From SURF-43 sp964628985 (GTDB lineage: Bacteria > Chloroflexota > Dehalococcoidia > UBA2979): 64,000 nt of DNA. The notes below the pieces were generated by a model, which saw only the letters and a list, made by a program, of their open reading frames with translations, had not been told where the DNA came from and searched no databases. The DNA is taken from NCBI GenBank assembly GCA_964628985.1, contig CAZVNJ010000011.1, forward strand, positions 1 to 64,000, in the 5' to 3' direction. Shown here in pieces: positions 52,760-62,242 of this stretch; positions within the stretch are counted from its first letter, which is position 1, and each line of letters begins with the position of its first letter. The translations under genes were made by a program, and so were the position numbers.

Positions 52760-53572
52760 CTATTCGGCGTCGGTGCCTTCCGGCTGGCCGGCGTGCTCTT
52801 CCGCGACACGGGCGTGGCGGGCTGCGCTGACGAAGGCTGCGCTCTTAAGTTCGCGCTCGGCGACCGCGCGCATCAGTGCGTGCATGATCTGCTCCAGGCG
52901 CGCCGCGAGGTCGTCCGTGAGGCGGATGCGCCCCGCCTCCTCGTAGGGCTGAGCCTGGTAGGCGCGCAGGACCCGGAGCGCAGTCGGGTCGATCGGGGCC
53001 GCGTCCGGGTACTTTGCCGCGCACTCCGGTCCAATGACGCCGCCCTCGACTGCAGACCAGCGCGCCTGGTCCGCGGCGACATCCAGGGCGCAGCCGAGGC
53101 AGCGCGTCCATTCCGGCCGGAAGCCGGTGGCTTCCAGCAGCGCGAGCTCGTAGGTGCGTGTGACTACCTGCTGGCCGTCACCTCGGTCGAGCCGGGCCAG
53201 CGCAGCCTGTAGCAACCCGAATAGCCCCGTGGCGTCCGCGTGCTCCACCGTGAAGCGGTCAGCCAGTTCGGCGAGATAGAGGCCCGCCGAGAGGCGATCT
53301 AGATCCTCTCGGAGCCCCGGGTACGACTCGACAGCCTGTGCCTGCGTTACGACGTCCATCGAGCGTCCCTGCGCGAGCACCACCTCGACATGGGTGAGCG
53401 GCTCGAGGTGCCCCGCCATCTTGCTCCGAGGCCGGAGCACGCCTTTGGCGACGACATCCACCTTGCCCCGCAGTGGCGTAAGGAGGCTGACGATGCGATC
53501 CGCGTCGCCCAGTCGTCGCTGGCGGATCACGATCGCCTCGGTCTTGGTGACGCGAGGGGCGCGTCCGGGCAT
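52760..53572 (-). CDS. recO: DNA repair protein RecO
   Basis: This 270-residue protein has an N-terminal OB fold (TEAIVIRQRRLGDADRIVSLLT), a helical middle and a zinc-site segment ECLGCALD-like (RCLGCALDVA ... GVIGPECAA) at about residues 160-190. RecO loads RecA on SSB-coated DNA together with RecR, whose gene lies 236 bases upstream in the same orientation. Confidence 0.9.
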   Translation of the reverse strand: MPGRAPRVTKTEAIVIRQRRLGDADRIVSLLTPLRGKVDVVAKGVLRPRSKMAGHLEPLTHVEVVLAQGRSMDVVTQAQAVESYPGLREDLDRLSAGLYLAELADRFTVEHADATGLFGLLQAALARLDRGDGQQVVTRTYELALLEATGFRPEWTRCLGCALDVAADQARWSAVEGGVIGPECAAKYPDAAPIDPTALRVLRAYQAQPYEEAGRIRLTDDLAARLEQIMHALMRAVAERELKSAAFVSAARHARVAEEHAGQPEGTDAE

Positions 53573-53593
53573 CGTCTGAGGCCTGCGCTGCCG

Positions 53594-53797
53594 TCAGCGC
53601 TTCTGACGGCCGCCGGGCAGCCGCTGCTCGACGGCAGCCAGGGCGCCAAAGGTCAACGAGAGGATCACGCAGACACCGATCGTGTAAGCCGGGGTCTCAG
53701 TCAGGTTCCCCCTGAAGAATGCGGCAGTCATGAACATGATGAAGAACACGATGGCCCAGCGAAACCAGCGCGGGAGGCGACCGCCCGCTTCGATCAT
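53594..53797 (-). CDS. Small membrane protein between recR and recO
   Basis: A 67-residue protein when started at 53797 (MIEAGGRLPRWFRW). It has two hydrophobic segments, AIVFFIMFMTAAFF (about 15-28) and YTIGVCVILSLTFGALAAV (about 38-56), and a basic end. It sits 10 bases after recR and 21 before recO. No family is recognised. A longer frame upstream overlaps recR and is less likely. Confidence 0.55.
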   Translation of the reverse strand: MIEAGGRLPRWFRWAIVFFIMFMTAAFFRGNLTETPAYTIGVCVILSLTFGALAAVEQRLPGGRQKR

Positions 53798-53807
53798 GTC
53801 TCGCACC

Positions 53808-54434
53808 CTAGACCTCCTGCCGGAACTCGAGCGCGCGCCCGAGCGTGACGTCATCAGCGTATTCGAGGTCGGCACCCGCTGGGAGGCCACGCGCGAGACG
53901 CGTGACGCGGATGCCGAGGGGACGGAGCAGCCGTCCGAGGTACATCGAGGTCGCCTCGCCCTCGAGGTTTGGGTTCGTCGCGACGATCACTTCGGTGATG
54001 TCGCGGTCGACATCGCGGATGCGGGCAAGGAGTTCGGCGATCTTCAGGTCTTCGGGGCCAACCCCGTCCGCCGGCGAGATGACGCCGTGCAGGACGTGGT
54101 AGAGCCCGTGGAATCCTCCCGTGCGCTCGATCGCGACCACATCCAGGGGTTCTTCGACGACGCAGATGATGGTGCGGTCGCGGCCCGTGTCGGCACAGAT
54201 GCGACACGGATCCTCGGTGGTCACGTTCTGGCAGCGCCCGCAGAGCACGACAGATCGCTTGACCTCCATGAGGGCCTCGGCGAGGTCACGGGCATCTTCC
54301 TCGGAGGCACGCAGGATGTGATATGCGAGACGCTGAGCGCTCTTTGGGCCGATGCCGGGGAGGCGGTGGAAGGCATCGACGAGCCGCGCGATGGGCGTCG
54401 CGCTGCCGCCCGAGGGGTCGCGGAAGTCATTCAC
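53808..54434 (-). CDS. recR: Recombination protein RecR
   Basis: This 208-residue protein has the helix-hairpin-helix HRLPGIGPKSAQRLAYHIL, a four-Cys zinc finger (LCGRCQNVTTEDPCRICAD, about residues 64-82) and a Toprim domain (ICVVEEPLDVVAIERTG, IVATNPNLEGEATSMYLG). It acts with RecO/RecF in recombinational repair. The start overlaps the dnaX end by eight bases, the standard dnaX-recR arrangement. Confidence 0.96.
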   Translation of the reverse strand: MNDFRDPSGGSATPIARLVDAFHRLPGIGPKSAQRLAYHILRASEEDARDLAEALMEVKRSVVLCGRCQNVTTEDPCRICADTGRDRTIICVVEEPLDVVAIERTGGFHGLYHVLHGVISPADGVGPEDLKIAELLARIRDVDRDITEVIVATNPNLEGEATSMYLGRLLRPLGIRVTRLARGLPAGADLEYADDVTLGRALEFRQEV

Positions 54435-56115
54435 TGATCGGCTCCGCGCCCTGCTTCAGCGCCTCCTCCACGAGGTGGCTGCGCGCGGGCCGCGCCGTGG
54501 GCACATTCCCCGTATTCCCGAGTTCGGCCCATAGCACCACGCTCACCTGCACGGGGTGTCCCAGCGCCTCGGTGATGGCCGCCGTGAGCGTCTGCAGGAC
54601 CCTGCCGCCGTCCTGGTCGCGCGCCTTGTCGACGTGCTGCTGAAAGGCGATGCCGACCTCCACGCGCTGGCCATCCGCCGACTTCGGATAGGCGATGGCG
54701 AAGAGCGCCCCCACAGGCCTCGAGTAGGCTCGCATGGCCTCCTGCACCTGGCTCCACCGCTCGCGGAGGGCCATCAGGTCGGCGGTAGCCTCCCCCCCGC
54801 CGGTCGGCGCGAACTCGCGCACTGGGGCAGCAGGCTGTGTCGGCGTGGCCGGAGCCGGCGGCGCGGTCTGTGCGGGCGCAGGACGAGTCGCCGCCGGCTT
54901 GGAAGAAGGGCGCGGCGCTGGGGCGCTCCGAGGCGGCGCGGGGGCCCGAGGCGCCTCAGCCGCCGAGGCGGCCGTCGCGCGGGATGCAACCGCTCGGGCT
55001 GGTGAGGGTGACGGGGCCGCGGGTGCGGCCGGCACCGCGGCGGTCGAGGTGCACAGCGTGGCGAACGCGATTTCAGCCGGGAGCGAGTCGTACGCATCGC
55101 CCGCGAAGTCGACGGCAGAGAGCCCCTCGAGGGCTGCCACGATCTCGCCGATGTCCGCGTCGTCGGCAATCGCGTCCACCTCAGCGGCCTGTGCGTCGGC
55201 GAGCCCGAGGCGGTCGCCGGCCCCGGCCTTGACCATCAGCAGGCTGCGCAGCACCGCCACCGCCTCGCGCAGGAACGCGCGCACCTCCACGCCGTCATCG
55301 CGGGCCGCGGCGAGTAGTGCCAGACCGCCCCGCAGATCGTGCGTCACGGCCGCCCGCGCGAGGGCCGCGGCGCGGTCGTCGACAATGAGGCCGAGCCCGG
55401 CGCGCACGTCGTCCAGGGTCAGCGTCTTGCCATGGAAGGCGACGAGTTGGTCGAGCAGATTGACGGCGTCGCGGAGCGATCCGGTTGCCTGCCGCGCGAT
55501 TAGCTCATATCCGCCAGGGGCGACCGTCAGCCCCTCGCCCTGCCCGATCGTCTCCAGGCGCTGGACTGCCGCAGTCACCGAGATACGACGCAGGTCGAAG
55601 CGCTGACAGCGCGAGAGGATGGTCGCCGGGATGCGGTTCGCCTCGGTGGTGGCAAGGATGAAGATGACGTGTGGAGGGGGCTCTTCGAGCGTCTTCAGCA
55701 GCGCATTGAACGCCGCGTCCGTCAGCATGTGCACCTCGTCGATGAGGTAGACCTTGTAGCGGCCCGCCGCCGGCGCGTATCCCGTGCCCTCGCGGAGGTC
55801 GCGGATCTCATCGATGCCACGGTTGGAGGCCGCGTCGAGCTCGATCAGGTCGATCGCGCGGCCCTCGTTGTAGGAGATGCACGACGGGCATTCCTCGCAG
55901 GGCTCCCCGGCCAGCGGGTTGGTGCAGTTGACCGCCTTCGCCAGGATGCGGCCGGTGGTGGTCTTACCCGTCCCTCGCGGCCCGCAGAACAAATAGGCGT
56001 GCGCAGGCGTCCCGGCGGCCACGGCATTACGCATTGTGGTCGTGACGGGATCCTGGCCGGCGACGTCGGCAAACCGACGCGGCCGCCACTTCCGGTAGAG
56101 GACTTCCTGGGCCAC
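54427..56115 (-). CDS. dnaX: DNA polymerase III subunit gamma/tau
   Basis: This 562-residue AAA+ clamp-loader subunit has Walker A FCGPRGTGKTTTGRILA (about residues 43-59), the zinc-binding CTNPLAGEPCEECPSC, and Walker B YLIDEVHML. Sensor ATTEANRIPATILSRCQRFD is followed by domain III. A long Ala/Pro-rich linker (about 370-450) precedes the tau-like C-terminal domain. It loads the sliding clamp. No obvious slippery A-run for a shorter gamma form was noticed. Confidence 0.95.
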   Translation of the reverse strand: MAQEVLYRKWRPRRFADVAGQDPVTTTMRNAVAAGTPAHAYLFCGPRGTGKTTTGRILAKAVNCTNPLAGEPCEECPSCISYNEGRAIDLIELDAASNRGIDEIRDLREGTGYAPAAGRYKVYLIDEVHMLTDAAFNALLKTLEEPPPHVIFILATTEANRIPATILSRCQRFDLRRISVTAAVQRLETIGQGEGLTVAPGGYELIARQATGSLRDAVNLLDQLVAFHGKTLTLDDVRAGLGLIVDDRAAALARAAVTHDLRGGLALLAAARDDGVEVRAFLREAVAVLRSLLMVKAGAGDRLGLADAQAAEVDAIADDADIGEIVAALEGLSAVDFAGDAYDSLPAEIAFATLCTSTAAVPAAPAAPSPSPARAVASRATAASAAEAPRAPAPPRSAPAPRPSSKPAATRPAPAQTAPPAPATPTQPAAPVREFAPTGGGEATADLMALRERWSQVQEAMRAYSRPVGALFAIAYPKSADGQRVEVGIAFQQHVDKARDQDGGRVLQTLTAAITEALGHPVQVSVVLWAELGNTGNVPTARPARSHLVEEALKQGAEPISE

Positions 56116-56203
56116 TGGAGGGCTCCCACGGCACGGAGGGGAGTTCCGTACGCCGAAGGGCGAGTGTACCAGCGGCCCTCGGAGGGGTCAGGCTGAGCCG
56201 ACG

Positions 56204-56716
56204 CTAGTCGGTATGTGCGGGGGCCCCGCGGCGGGACCGACCGTGGATGTGCGCCCCGAGGCGGCGCTCCTCGCGCTCCTCCATGTCACGGGCCTCGTCG
56301 GCGGTTTCATGGTCGTACCCGAGCAGGTGGAGGACGCCGTGCAGGACGATGTGTTGCACCTCTTCGTCGAGAGTGATCCGGGCAGCCTTTGCCTGGCGGG
56401 CCGCCGTCTCCAGCGAGATCGCGATGTCCCCGAGATAGCGGCCCTCTTCGTCCTCGAAGCCCTCCGGGACAGGCACGGCCTCACCCTCGTCGTAAGGAAA
56501 CGAGAGGACGTCGGTGGGAGCGTCGACGCCACGGTGCTCGAGGTTCAAGGTGTGGAGGAATTCGTCCCCAGCGATGCGGAGTGCCAGGGCGGTGCCGGCG
56601 GGCTGGTCCTCATCGCGCAGCACCTCGCGCACGAGCCGCCGCAGCGCTACGAGGTCAACCAGCCCGCGCTGGGGTGACGCGACGCGGATGTCCAGCGGGT
56701 ATCGGGCGGCAGGCAC
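56204..56716 (-). CDS. ybeY: Endoribonuclease YbeY
   Basis: This 170-residue protein has the zinc-binding signature HIVLHGVLHLLGYDHETADE (H-x3-H-x5-H, about residues 122-141), TDVLSFPYDEGE and YLGDIAISLETA. YbeY matures rRNA and takes part in ribosome quality control. It lies 14 bases after nuoN and 88 before dnaX, so it may be transcribed from the nuo side. Confidence 0.94.
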   Translation of the reverse strand: MPAARYPLDIRVASPQRGLVDLVALRRLVREVLRDEDQPAGTALALRIAGDEFLHTLNLEHRGVDAPTDVLSFPYDEGEAVPVPEGFEDEEGRYLGDIAISLETAARQAKAARITLDEEVQHIVLHGVLHLLGYDHETADEARDMEEREERRLGAHIHGRSRRGAPAHTD

Positions 56717-56730
56717 GCCTCGGGCCTCGC

Positions 56731-58194
56731 CTACAGGAGCGCGGCGGCAGCGTCCTGCGCGGCGTTGATGAGCGGCGACGGGTCGACGCCGAAGAACAGC
56801 ACACCCACGGCAGCCGCGGCGATCACGAACTGGACGCCACCCGAGGCGCGCAACTGCGTCGTCTCCTTGGGCTCATCGAGAAGCATCGTACGCACCCACC
56901 GCAGGTAGTAGAAGGCGGAAATCGCCGTGTTCAGGACAGCGAGGGCGACGAGGGCGAGCAGCCAGCGCTCACCCGCCTGCACCGCCGAGTTGAACACATA
57001 GACCTTCGCGATAAAGCCCGCCGTGGGCGGGATCCCGGTCAGCGAGACGAGGCAAAGCGAGAGCACGACCGCCGCCACCGGCGAACGCTTCACGAGGCCA
57101 GCGAAGTCCTCGATCTGCTCGGAGCCGAGGCGGTCGGAGACGAAGCTCACCACGACGAAGGCGCCCACGTTTGTGGCGGCGTAGGTGCCAAGGAAGAACA
57201 GGACCGCGCTCGGACCCGCCGTGCTACCCGCGGCGACTGCCGCGAGGCCGACGGCGATGTTCCCGGCCTGCGCAATCGAGGAGTAGCCGAGCAGCCGCTT
57301 GGCATTCGTCTGGAGGAGGGCGCCGGTGTTACCTACGATCATCGAGAGCGCGGCCAGTGCGCCGAACATCATGGCCCAGTCCTGCGCGATGATCGTGTCC
57401 CCGCCGCCGAGGCCCGTGTAGAAGAGCCGCAGCGCGACCGCGAAGCCCGCCGCCTTCGAGGCGACCGAGAGGAAGGTTGCTACGAGCGTCGGAGCGCCCT
57501 CGTAGACATCGGGCGCCCAGGCATGCGACGGCGCCATCGCCATCTTGAAGCCGATGCCGACGGCGACCAGGACGAACGCCAGCATGAGCGGCAGCCGCTG
57601 CGCCTCCGGGCCGGTCGCGACCCACGCCGCGATGCCGTCGAGCGAGGTCGTCCCTGCCATGCCGAACAGGAAGGCAAAGCCGTAGAGGAGGATGGCGGCT
57701 GCCACCGCCCCGGTCAGGAGATATTTCAGTCCGGCCTCGGAGGAGCGGTCGTTCCGCGTGACACCGGCGAGGATGAACTGCGAGATGGAGGCGGTCTCCA
57801 GCGCGACGAAGATGGTGATCAGATCGTTCGCCTGCGCGAGCAGCATCATCGAGCCCGCGGAGACCAGCAGAAGCGCATAGAACTCGGCCGCTTGATCGAT
57901 GGTGGCCGCCCATTCGCGCGCCGCCAGGGCCACCGCCAGCAACACGGCGCCGATGAGGAACCCGAGGTAGATCGAGAAGGCGTCCACACGTACTGCGCCA
58001 CCAAGCGCGCCTGCCTCAGCACCCAGCACGGCGTGCGTCAGCGTCCAAACCAGAGCAATCAGCGCAGCGAAGACAGTGATACCCCAGATGGTGGCACGGC
58101 GGCCGCGCAGCAGGTCAGCGCCCAGGACGGCGCCCGCGCCGGCGTAACAGACCAGGGCAGGCCCGATGGCGTGAAGGTGGTCGAAGAAGGTCAC
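56731..58194 (-). CDS. nuoN: NADH-quinone oxidoreductase subunit N
   Basis: A 487-residue protein with about 14 membrane helices. Antiporter-like features include EFYALLLVSAGSMMLLAQANDLITI, YFLL-type LKYLLTGAVAAAILLYGFAF, and the Lys/His-bearing FKMAMAPSHAWAPDVYEGAP. NuoN is one of three proton-pumping antiporter-like subunits of complex I. It overlaps nuoM by four bases. Confidence 0.95.
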   Translation of the reverse strand: MTFFDHLHAIGPALVCYAGAGAVLGADLLRGRRATIWGITVFAALIALVWTLTHAVLGAEAGALGGAVRVDAFSIYLGFLIGAVLLAVALAAREWAATIDQAAEFYALLLVSAGSMMLLAQANDLITIFVALETASISQFILAGVTRNDRSSEAGLKYLLTGAVAAAILLYGFAFLFGMAGTTSLDGIAAWVATGPEAQRLPLMLAFVLVAVGIGFKMAMAPSHAWAPDVYEGAPTLVATFLSVASKAAGFAVALRLFYTGLGGGDTIIAQDWAMMFGALAALSMIVGNTGALLQTNAKRLLGYSSIAQAGNIAVGLAAVAAGSTAGPSAVLFFLGTYAATNVGAFVVVSFVSDRLGSEQIEDFAGLVKRSPVAAVVLSLCLVSLTGIPPTAGFIAKVYVFNSAVQAGERWLLALVALAVLNTAISAFYYLRWVRTMLLDEPKETTQLRASGGVQFVIAAAAVGVLFFGVDPSPLINAAQDAAAALL

Positions 58195-59663
58195 GAGGCC
58201 GCCTCGACAATCTGCGCAATCGGCTCAATGCCCAGGCGCACTGTGTCGGTAAGGACGGCGGGCCAGATGCCGACCCCGATGATCGCGACTACCAGCGCCG
58301 CCATCGCCGTCAGCTCCCACCACTGCCGGGCATCCGTCAGGTCATGGAAGTCGTGCGTCTTCGGCCCGTGCAGGATGCGCTCGACCGTCCACAGGATGTA
58401 GCCCGCGGAGAGCACGACGCCGAAGACGGCGGCCATGGTGGCAGCGGGGTGTGGACCGATGGAGCCGAGGAAGACGGTGATCTCCGCGACGAACCCGGAC
58501 ATCGCCGGGAGCCCAAGTGAGGCCAGCCCGGCGATGATGAACACCGTACCGATCAGTGGCATGTGGTGCATCAGCCCTCGGAGTCGGGCGATCTCGCGAG
58601 TGTGGGTGCGGTCATAGATCATCCCGACCATCACGAAGAGCAGGCCGGTGATGCAGCCGTGGGTGAACATCTGCATGGCGGCGCCGGAGAGCCCGACCGG
58701 ACCGAGGGCCGATACGCCAAGCAACACGTACCCCATGTGCGAAACCGATGAGTAGGCAACGAGTCGCTTCAGGTCGGTCTGCCGCAACGTGATCACGGCG
58801 CCCCAGATCACGGAGAAGCCGGCGATGGTCGCGATCACCTTCGAGAAGTCGTGGGCCTGGTCTGGCATCAGCGGAAGCACGATGCGCAGGATGCCGTAGC
58901 CGCCCATCTTGAGCAGGACACCCGCCAGCATGACCGACACGGCCGTGGGAGCGTCCGTGTGCGCGTCGGGCAGCCAGGTGTGGAGCGGGAAGACGGGCAA
59001 CTTCACAAGGAAGGCCAGCATGATCGCCCAGAACACGATCGCCATCGGGACGATGGTCTCTTGCGGCGGCGTCTGCGTAAGGGTCGCGATGTCGAACGTG
59101 CCCGCTCCGAAGCCGATCACCATGAACCCGACGAGCATCAGCGCCGAGCCCGCCAGGGTGTAGAGCAGGAACTTGGTCGCGCTGTAGAGGCGGCGGCCCG
59201 ACCCCCACTGGCTGATCAGGAAGAACATGGGCAGCAGTTCCAGTTCCCAGAAGAGGAAGAACTGGATGAGGTCCAGCGAGATGAACACGCCCGCCACAGC
59301 CGACTCGAGGAAGAGCAGCCACGCGAAGTACTGTTTTGGCTTGACGTCGATGTTCCACGAGACGAGCACCGCGACCACCGAGAGCAACCCAAGCAGTACC
59401 ACGAGCGGGGCCGAAAGGCCGTCCACACCGACGACGTACTGCACCGAGAAGCCGGTATCGGCAGCCTTGATCCACTCGAAGCGGTCGACGAACTGATACC
59501 CCTCAACGCCGCGGTCGAAGACGACGTACATCACGATCGACACGGCAAAGGCCAGCGTGCTGAAGGCGAGCGCGATGACCTTCGCCTCGGACTGACGGTG
59601 GGCCGGCAGGGCGATCGCGAGAAGCGCCCCGGCAAGCGGCAGGAGGAGGAACAGCGTCAGCAT
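58191..59663 (-). CDS. nuoM: NADH-quinone oxidoreductase subunit M
   Basis: A 490-residue protein with about 14 membrane helices. It shows FLFWELELLPMFFLISQWG with the key Glu, FLVKLPVFPLHTWLPDAHTDA, and LKRLVAYSSVSHMGYVLLG, all typical of the chain-M antiporter-like subunit. It follows nuoL with a one-base overlap and overlaps nuoN by four. Confidence 0.96.
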   Translation of the reverse strand: MLTLFLLLPLAGALLAIALPAHRQSEAKVIALAFSTLAFAVSIVMYVVFDRGVEGYQFVDRFEWIKAADTGFSVQYVVGVDGLSAPLVVLLGLLSVVAVLVSWNIDVKPKQYFAWLLFLESAVAGVFISLDLIQFFLFWELELLPMFFLISQWGSGRRLYSATKFLLYTLAGSALMLVGFMVIGFGAGTFDIATLTQTPPQETIVPMAIVFWAIMLAFLVKLPVFPLHTWLPDAHTDAPTAVSVMLAGVLLKMGGYGILRIVLPLMPDQAHDFSKVIATIAGFSVIWGAVITLRQTDLKRLVAYSSVSHMGYVLLGVSALGPVGLSGAAMQMFTHGCITGLLFVMVGMIYDRTHTREIARLRGLMHHMPLIGTVFIIAGLASLGLPAMSGFVAEITVFLGSIGPHPAATMAAVFGVVLSAGYILWTVERILHGPKTHDFHDLTDARQWWELTAMAALVVAIIGVGIWPAVLTDTVRLGIEPIAQIVEAAS

Positions 59664-61678
59664 TACGGCATCAGCCGATCGACGAGCCCGGGCGACACAC
59701 GTTCGATGAGGCCACCTGACAGCGCCAGGAGAGTCCCGGCCGCGGCCACGACGCCGACCATCATGACCGACATATTCGCCTGCACCTGTCCGGTCTGAGC
59801 ACGACGGAGGATGTCGCCCGCGATCCGAGTGGCGAAGCCAGCGCCATTCACCGCGCCGTCCACGAGGTACTTGTCCACCAGGGCAGCGCCGCGGCCGATG
59901 CCGTGCAACACGCCTCGGACCATACCGGTCTCGGCGATTTCGTTCACAAAGTAGAGACGCTGCACCACCATAGGCAGCGGCCCGAGGCGGCCGCGGATCA
60001 CAGAAGAGGACGGCATCTGGGCGTAGTAGATCGCCGCCGCAGCCGCGATCCCACCGAGCGCCGCCACCGTCGAAGCGACGAGCACCACCGGCTCGATTTC
60101 GAAGTGGAAGTGTCGGAGCGACGGGTCCAGCGCGCCCTCGACCAGTTCGCCGAAGTAACCGCTCGGGGCGATCAGGCCGAAGAAGATCGCGGGGATGGAG
60201 AGCATGATCAGCGGGAACGTCATCGACCTCGGCGACTCGTGGAGGCCGCCATGGCCACCTCCGTGGGCGTCCGCCGAGGTGGAGGCGTGTGCGTCCTGCG
60301 CGCCATGCGCGTCGTGGCCGGACCCGTGGTCCTCGGCTGGCGCGCCGCCCTTGTACTCGCCGAAGAACGTCATGAAGATCGCGCGGAACATGTAGAGCGC
60401 GGTCATGAACGCGACCACGGTGGCGACGACGAAGAGGAACTTATCGTGCTTCCAGGCGTCGAGCAGGATCTCGTCCTTCGACCAGAACCCGGCCAACGGG
60501 AAGACACCCGAGAGCGACAGCGCGCCGATCACGAAGGTGATGAACGTAATCGGCATGTGTTTACGCAGCCCGCCCATGAGAGGCATCTCGAACGTATTCG
60601 TCGCGTGGCTGACCGAGCCAGCGCCTTGGAACAGCAGCGACTTGAAGAAGGCATGCGTGAAGAGGTGGAACATCGCCGCGGGGTACCCCCCGAGCCCGAG
60701 CGCCATGACCATGTAGCCCAGCTGCGAGATCGTGGAGTAGGCCAGCACCCGCTTGATGTCGGTGGCGACGATGCCCATCGTCGCGGCGAAGATCGCAGTG
60801 AAGCCGCCGGTGTAGGCGATCAGCATCTGGATGCCGCCGGGCGCTGCTTCCACCGCGGGGAAGAAGCGCGCGAGCAGGTACACGCCCGCCGCCACCATCG
60901 TGGCCGAGTGGACGATCGAGGAAACCGGCGTCGGCCCCTCCATCGCGTCCGGTAGCCAGAAGTGCAATGGGAACTGCGCCGACTTGCCCGCGGCCCCGGA
61001 GAGCAGGCCGACGACGAAGCCCGCGACGACCGCCCTCGGGAGGTGGTGGACGGCCTCGTTGATCTCGAAGATGTCGAAGGTGCCCGTCTTCGACCAGATG
61101 AGGATCAGGGCGAGCATGAAGCCAAAGTCGCCGAAGCGTGTGACGATGAACGCCTTCTTCGCGGCCGCCGCCGCGCTCGGCTTATGGAACCAGAAGCCGA
61201 TGAGCAGGTACGAGGTCAGGCCCACCAGTTCCCAGTGCACGAACAATTGGAGCAGGCTGGAGGACATCACGAGGCCCAGCATGGCCGCGGTAAACAGGGA
61301 CATGAACGCGAAGAAGCGCGCGTAGCCCCCGTCACCTGCCATGTAGCCGGTCGAATAGATCTGCACGAGCAACGAAATCGAAGTGACGACGAAGAGCATC
61401 ATCGCGCTCAGGCCGTCGAGCCGGATCCCCAGTTCCACCTGGAACTCGAACAAGGACATCCAGTGGTGCGATGCGAAGCCGACGGACTCACCGTCGTGGC
61501 CGGAGACAGTGTCCAGTGCCCAGACCGCGAGGAGCCACGCCACGAAGACGGCCCCGATGGTGACGCGCCCAGCCAGCAGCGGGCGCGAGCGCAGGAATCC
61601 GACGATCGCGAGGAAGGACGCGACCGGCGCGAAGTAGATGGCCCAGACGGCCGCCTCGGGGATGTCAGGGAGCAGCAT
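59663..61678 (-). CDS. nuoL: NADH-quinone oxidoreductase subunit L
   Basis: A 671-residue protein with about 15 membrane helices plus the C-terminal lateral helix region. Key segments are FVHWELVGLTSYLLIGFWFHKPSAA-type with the conserved Glu, GKSAQFPLHFWLPDAMEGPT, and IKRVLAYSTISQLGYMVMAL. A His-rich loop (DHGSGHDAHGAQDAHAS, about residues 465-485) is an unusual insert between late helices. It pumps protons in complex I. Confidence 0.96.
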   Translation of the reverse strand: MLLPDIPEAAVWAIYFAPVASFLAIVGFLRSRPLLAGRVTIGAVFVAWLLAVWALDTVSGHDGESVGFASHHWMSLFEFQVELGIRLDGLSAMMLFVVTSISLLVQIYSTGYMAGDGGYARFFAFMSLFTAAMLGLVMSSSLLQLFVHWELVGLTSYLLIGFWFHKPSAAAAAKKAFIVTRFGDFGFMLALILIWSKTGTFDIFEINEAVHHLPRAVVAGFVVGLLSGAAGKSAQFPLHFWLPDAMEGPTPVSSIVHSATMVAAGVYLLARFFPAVEAAPGGIQMLIAYTGGFTAIFAATMGIVATDIKRVLAYSTISQLGYMVMALGLGGYPAAMFHLFTHAFFKSLLFQGAGSVSHATNTFEMPLMGGLRKHMPITFITFVIGALSLSGVFPLAGFWSKDEILLDAWKHDKFLFVVATVVAFMTALYMFRAIFMTFFGEYKGGAPAEDHGSGHDAHGAQDAHASTSADAHGGGHGGLHESPRSMTFPLIMLSIPAIFFGLIAPSGYFGELVEGALDPSLRHFHFEIEPVVLVASTVAALGGIAAAAAIYYAQMPSSSVIRGRLGPLPMVVQRLYFVNEIAETGMVRGVLHGIGRGAALVDKYLVDGAVNGAGFATRIAGDILRRAQTGQVQANMSVMMVGVVAAAGTLLALSGGLIERVSPGLVDRLMP

Positions 61679-61866
61679 TAGATTTTGTTCAGTACCTCGC
61701 GTGCCACGTGCGTCTTGCCATCAGGCACCCAGATCTCGCGTGGGTCCTTCATCCCGCCCACTTCAACCGGCGGCACGATGCGCACCGAGAGTGCCTCCTG
61801 ATTGAAGACCTCCCGCCACATCAGCGCGGCGTAGCCGTCCGCGACATCCATGAACTTCACCCACAT
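61678..61866 (-). CDS. Small soluble protein in the nuo operon (DUF2007-like?)
   Basis: This 62-residue protein starts MWVKFMDVADGYAALMWREV and ends REIWVPDGKTHVAREVLNKI. The order, an N-terminal strand and helix, a middle IVPPV strand, and a late WVP...A...L, resembles the small DUF2007 signal-transducing fold, but this is pattern inference. Its stop overlaps the nuoL start by one base and nuoK ends 19 bases upstream, so it is co-expressed with complex I. It is not one of the 14 core subunits. Confidence 0.62.
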   Translation of the reverse strand: MWVKFMDVADGYAALMWREVFNQEALSVRIVPPVEVGGMKDPREIWVPDGKTHVAREVLNKI

Positions 61867-61885
61867 CGGCGTCGCCCTTTGCCCG

Positions 61886-62242
61886 CTACCAGCGCATCAG
61901 GTTGACGCGGTCGAGGTCGACAGTCTCCCGACGGCGGTAGACCAGCACCGCCATCGCCAGCGCCACGGCTGCCTCGGCCGCCGCGACGGTGAGCACGAAC
62001 ACGACGAACACGTGCCCGTCCAGCGGCGCGTCTCCCGTCCGGTCGAAGGAGGACGAGAAGCGGGAGAAGGCCAGTACCGTCAGGTTCACAGCATTCAGCA
62101 TCAGCTCGACACCCATCAGCACGGCGACCGCGTTCCGCTTCGAGAGCGCGACCATCGTCCCGATCGCGAAGATCGTCCCGGCAAGGCCGAGATAATGCGC
62201 GAGCGTGATGCTCAGGTCCTCGATGGCCGGGATCGGGGGCAT
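61886..62242 (-). CDS. nuoK: NADH-quinone oxidoreductase subunit K
   Basis: A 118-residue protein with three membrane helices. It includes YLGLAGTIFAIGTMVALSKR, the helix with the conserved Glu NAVAVLMGVELMLNAVNLT, and FVLTVAAAEAAVALAMAVLV with the second Glu. ATG 62242 overlaps the nuoJ stop and follows GGAGGA. A longer frame upstream lies inside nuoJ and is not real. Confidence 0.94.
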   Translation of the reverse strand: MPPIPAIEDLSITLAHYLGLAGTIFAIGTMVALSKRNAVAVLMGVELMLNAVNLTVLAFSRFSSSFDRTGDAPLDGHVFVVFVLTVAAAEAAVALAMAVLVYRRRETVDLDRVNLMRW

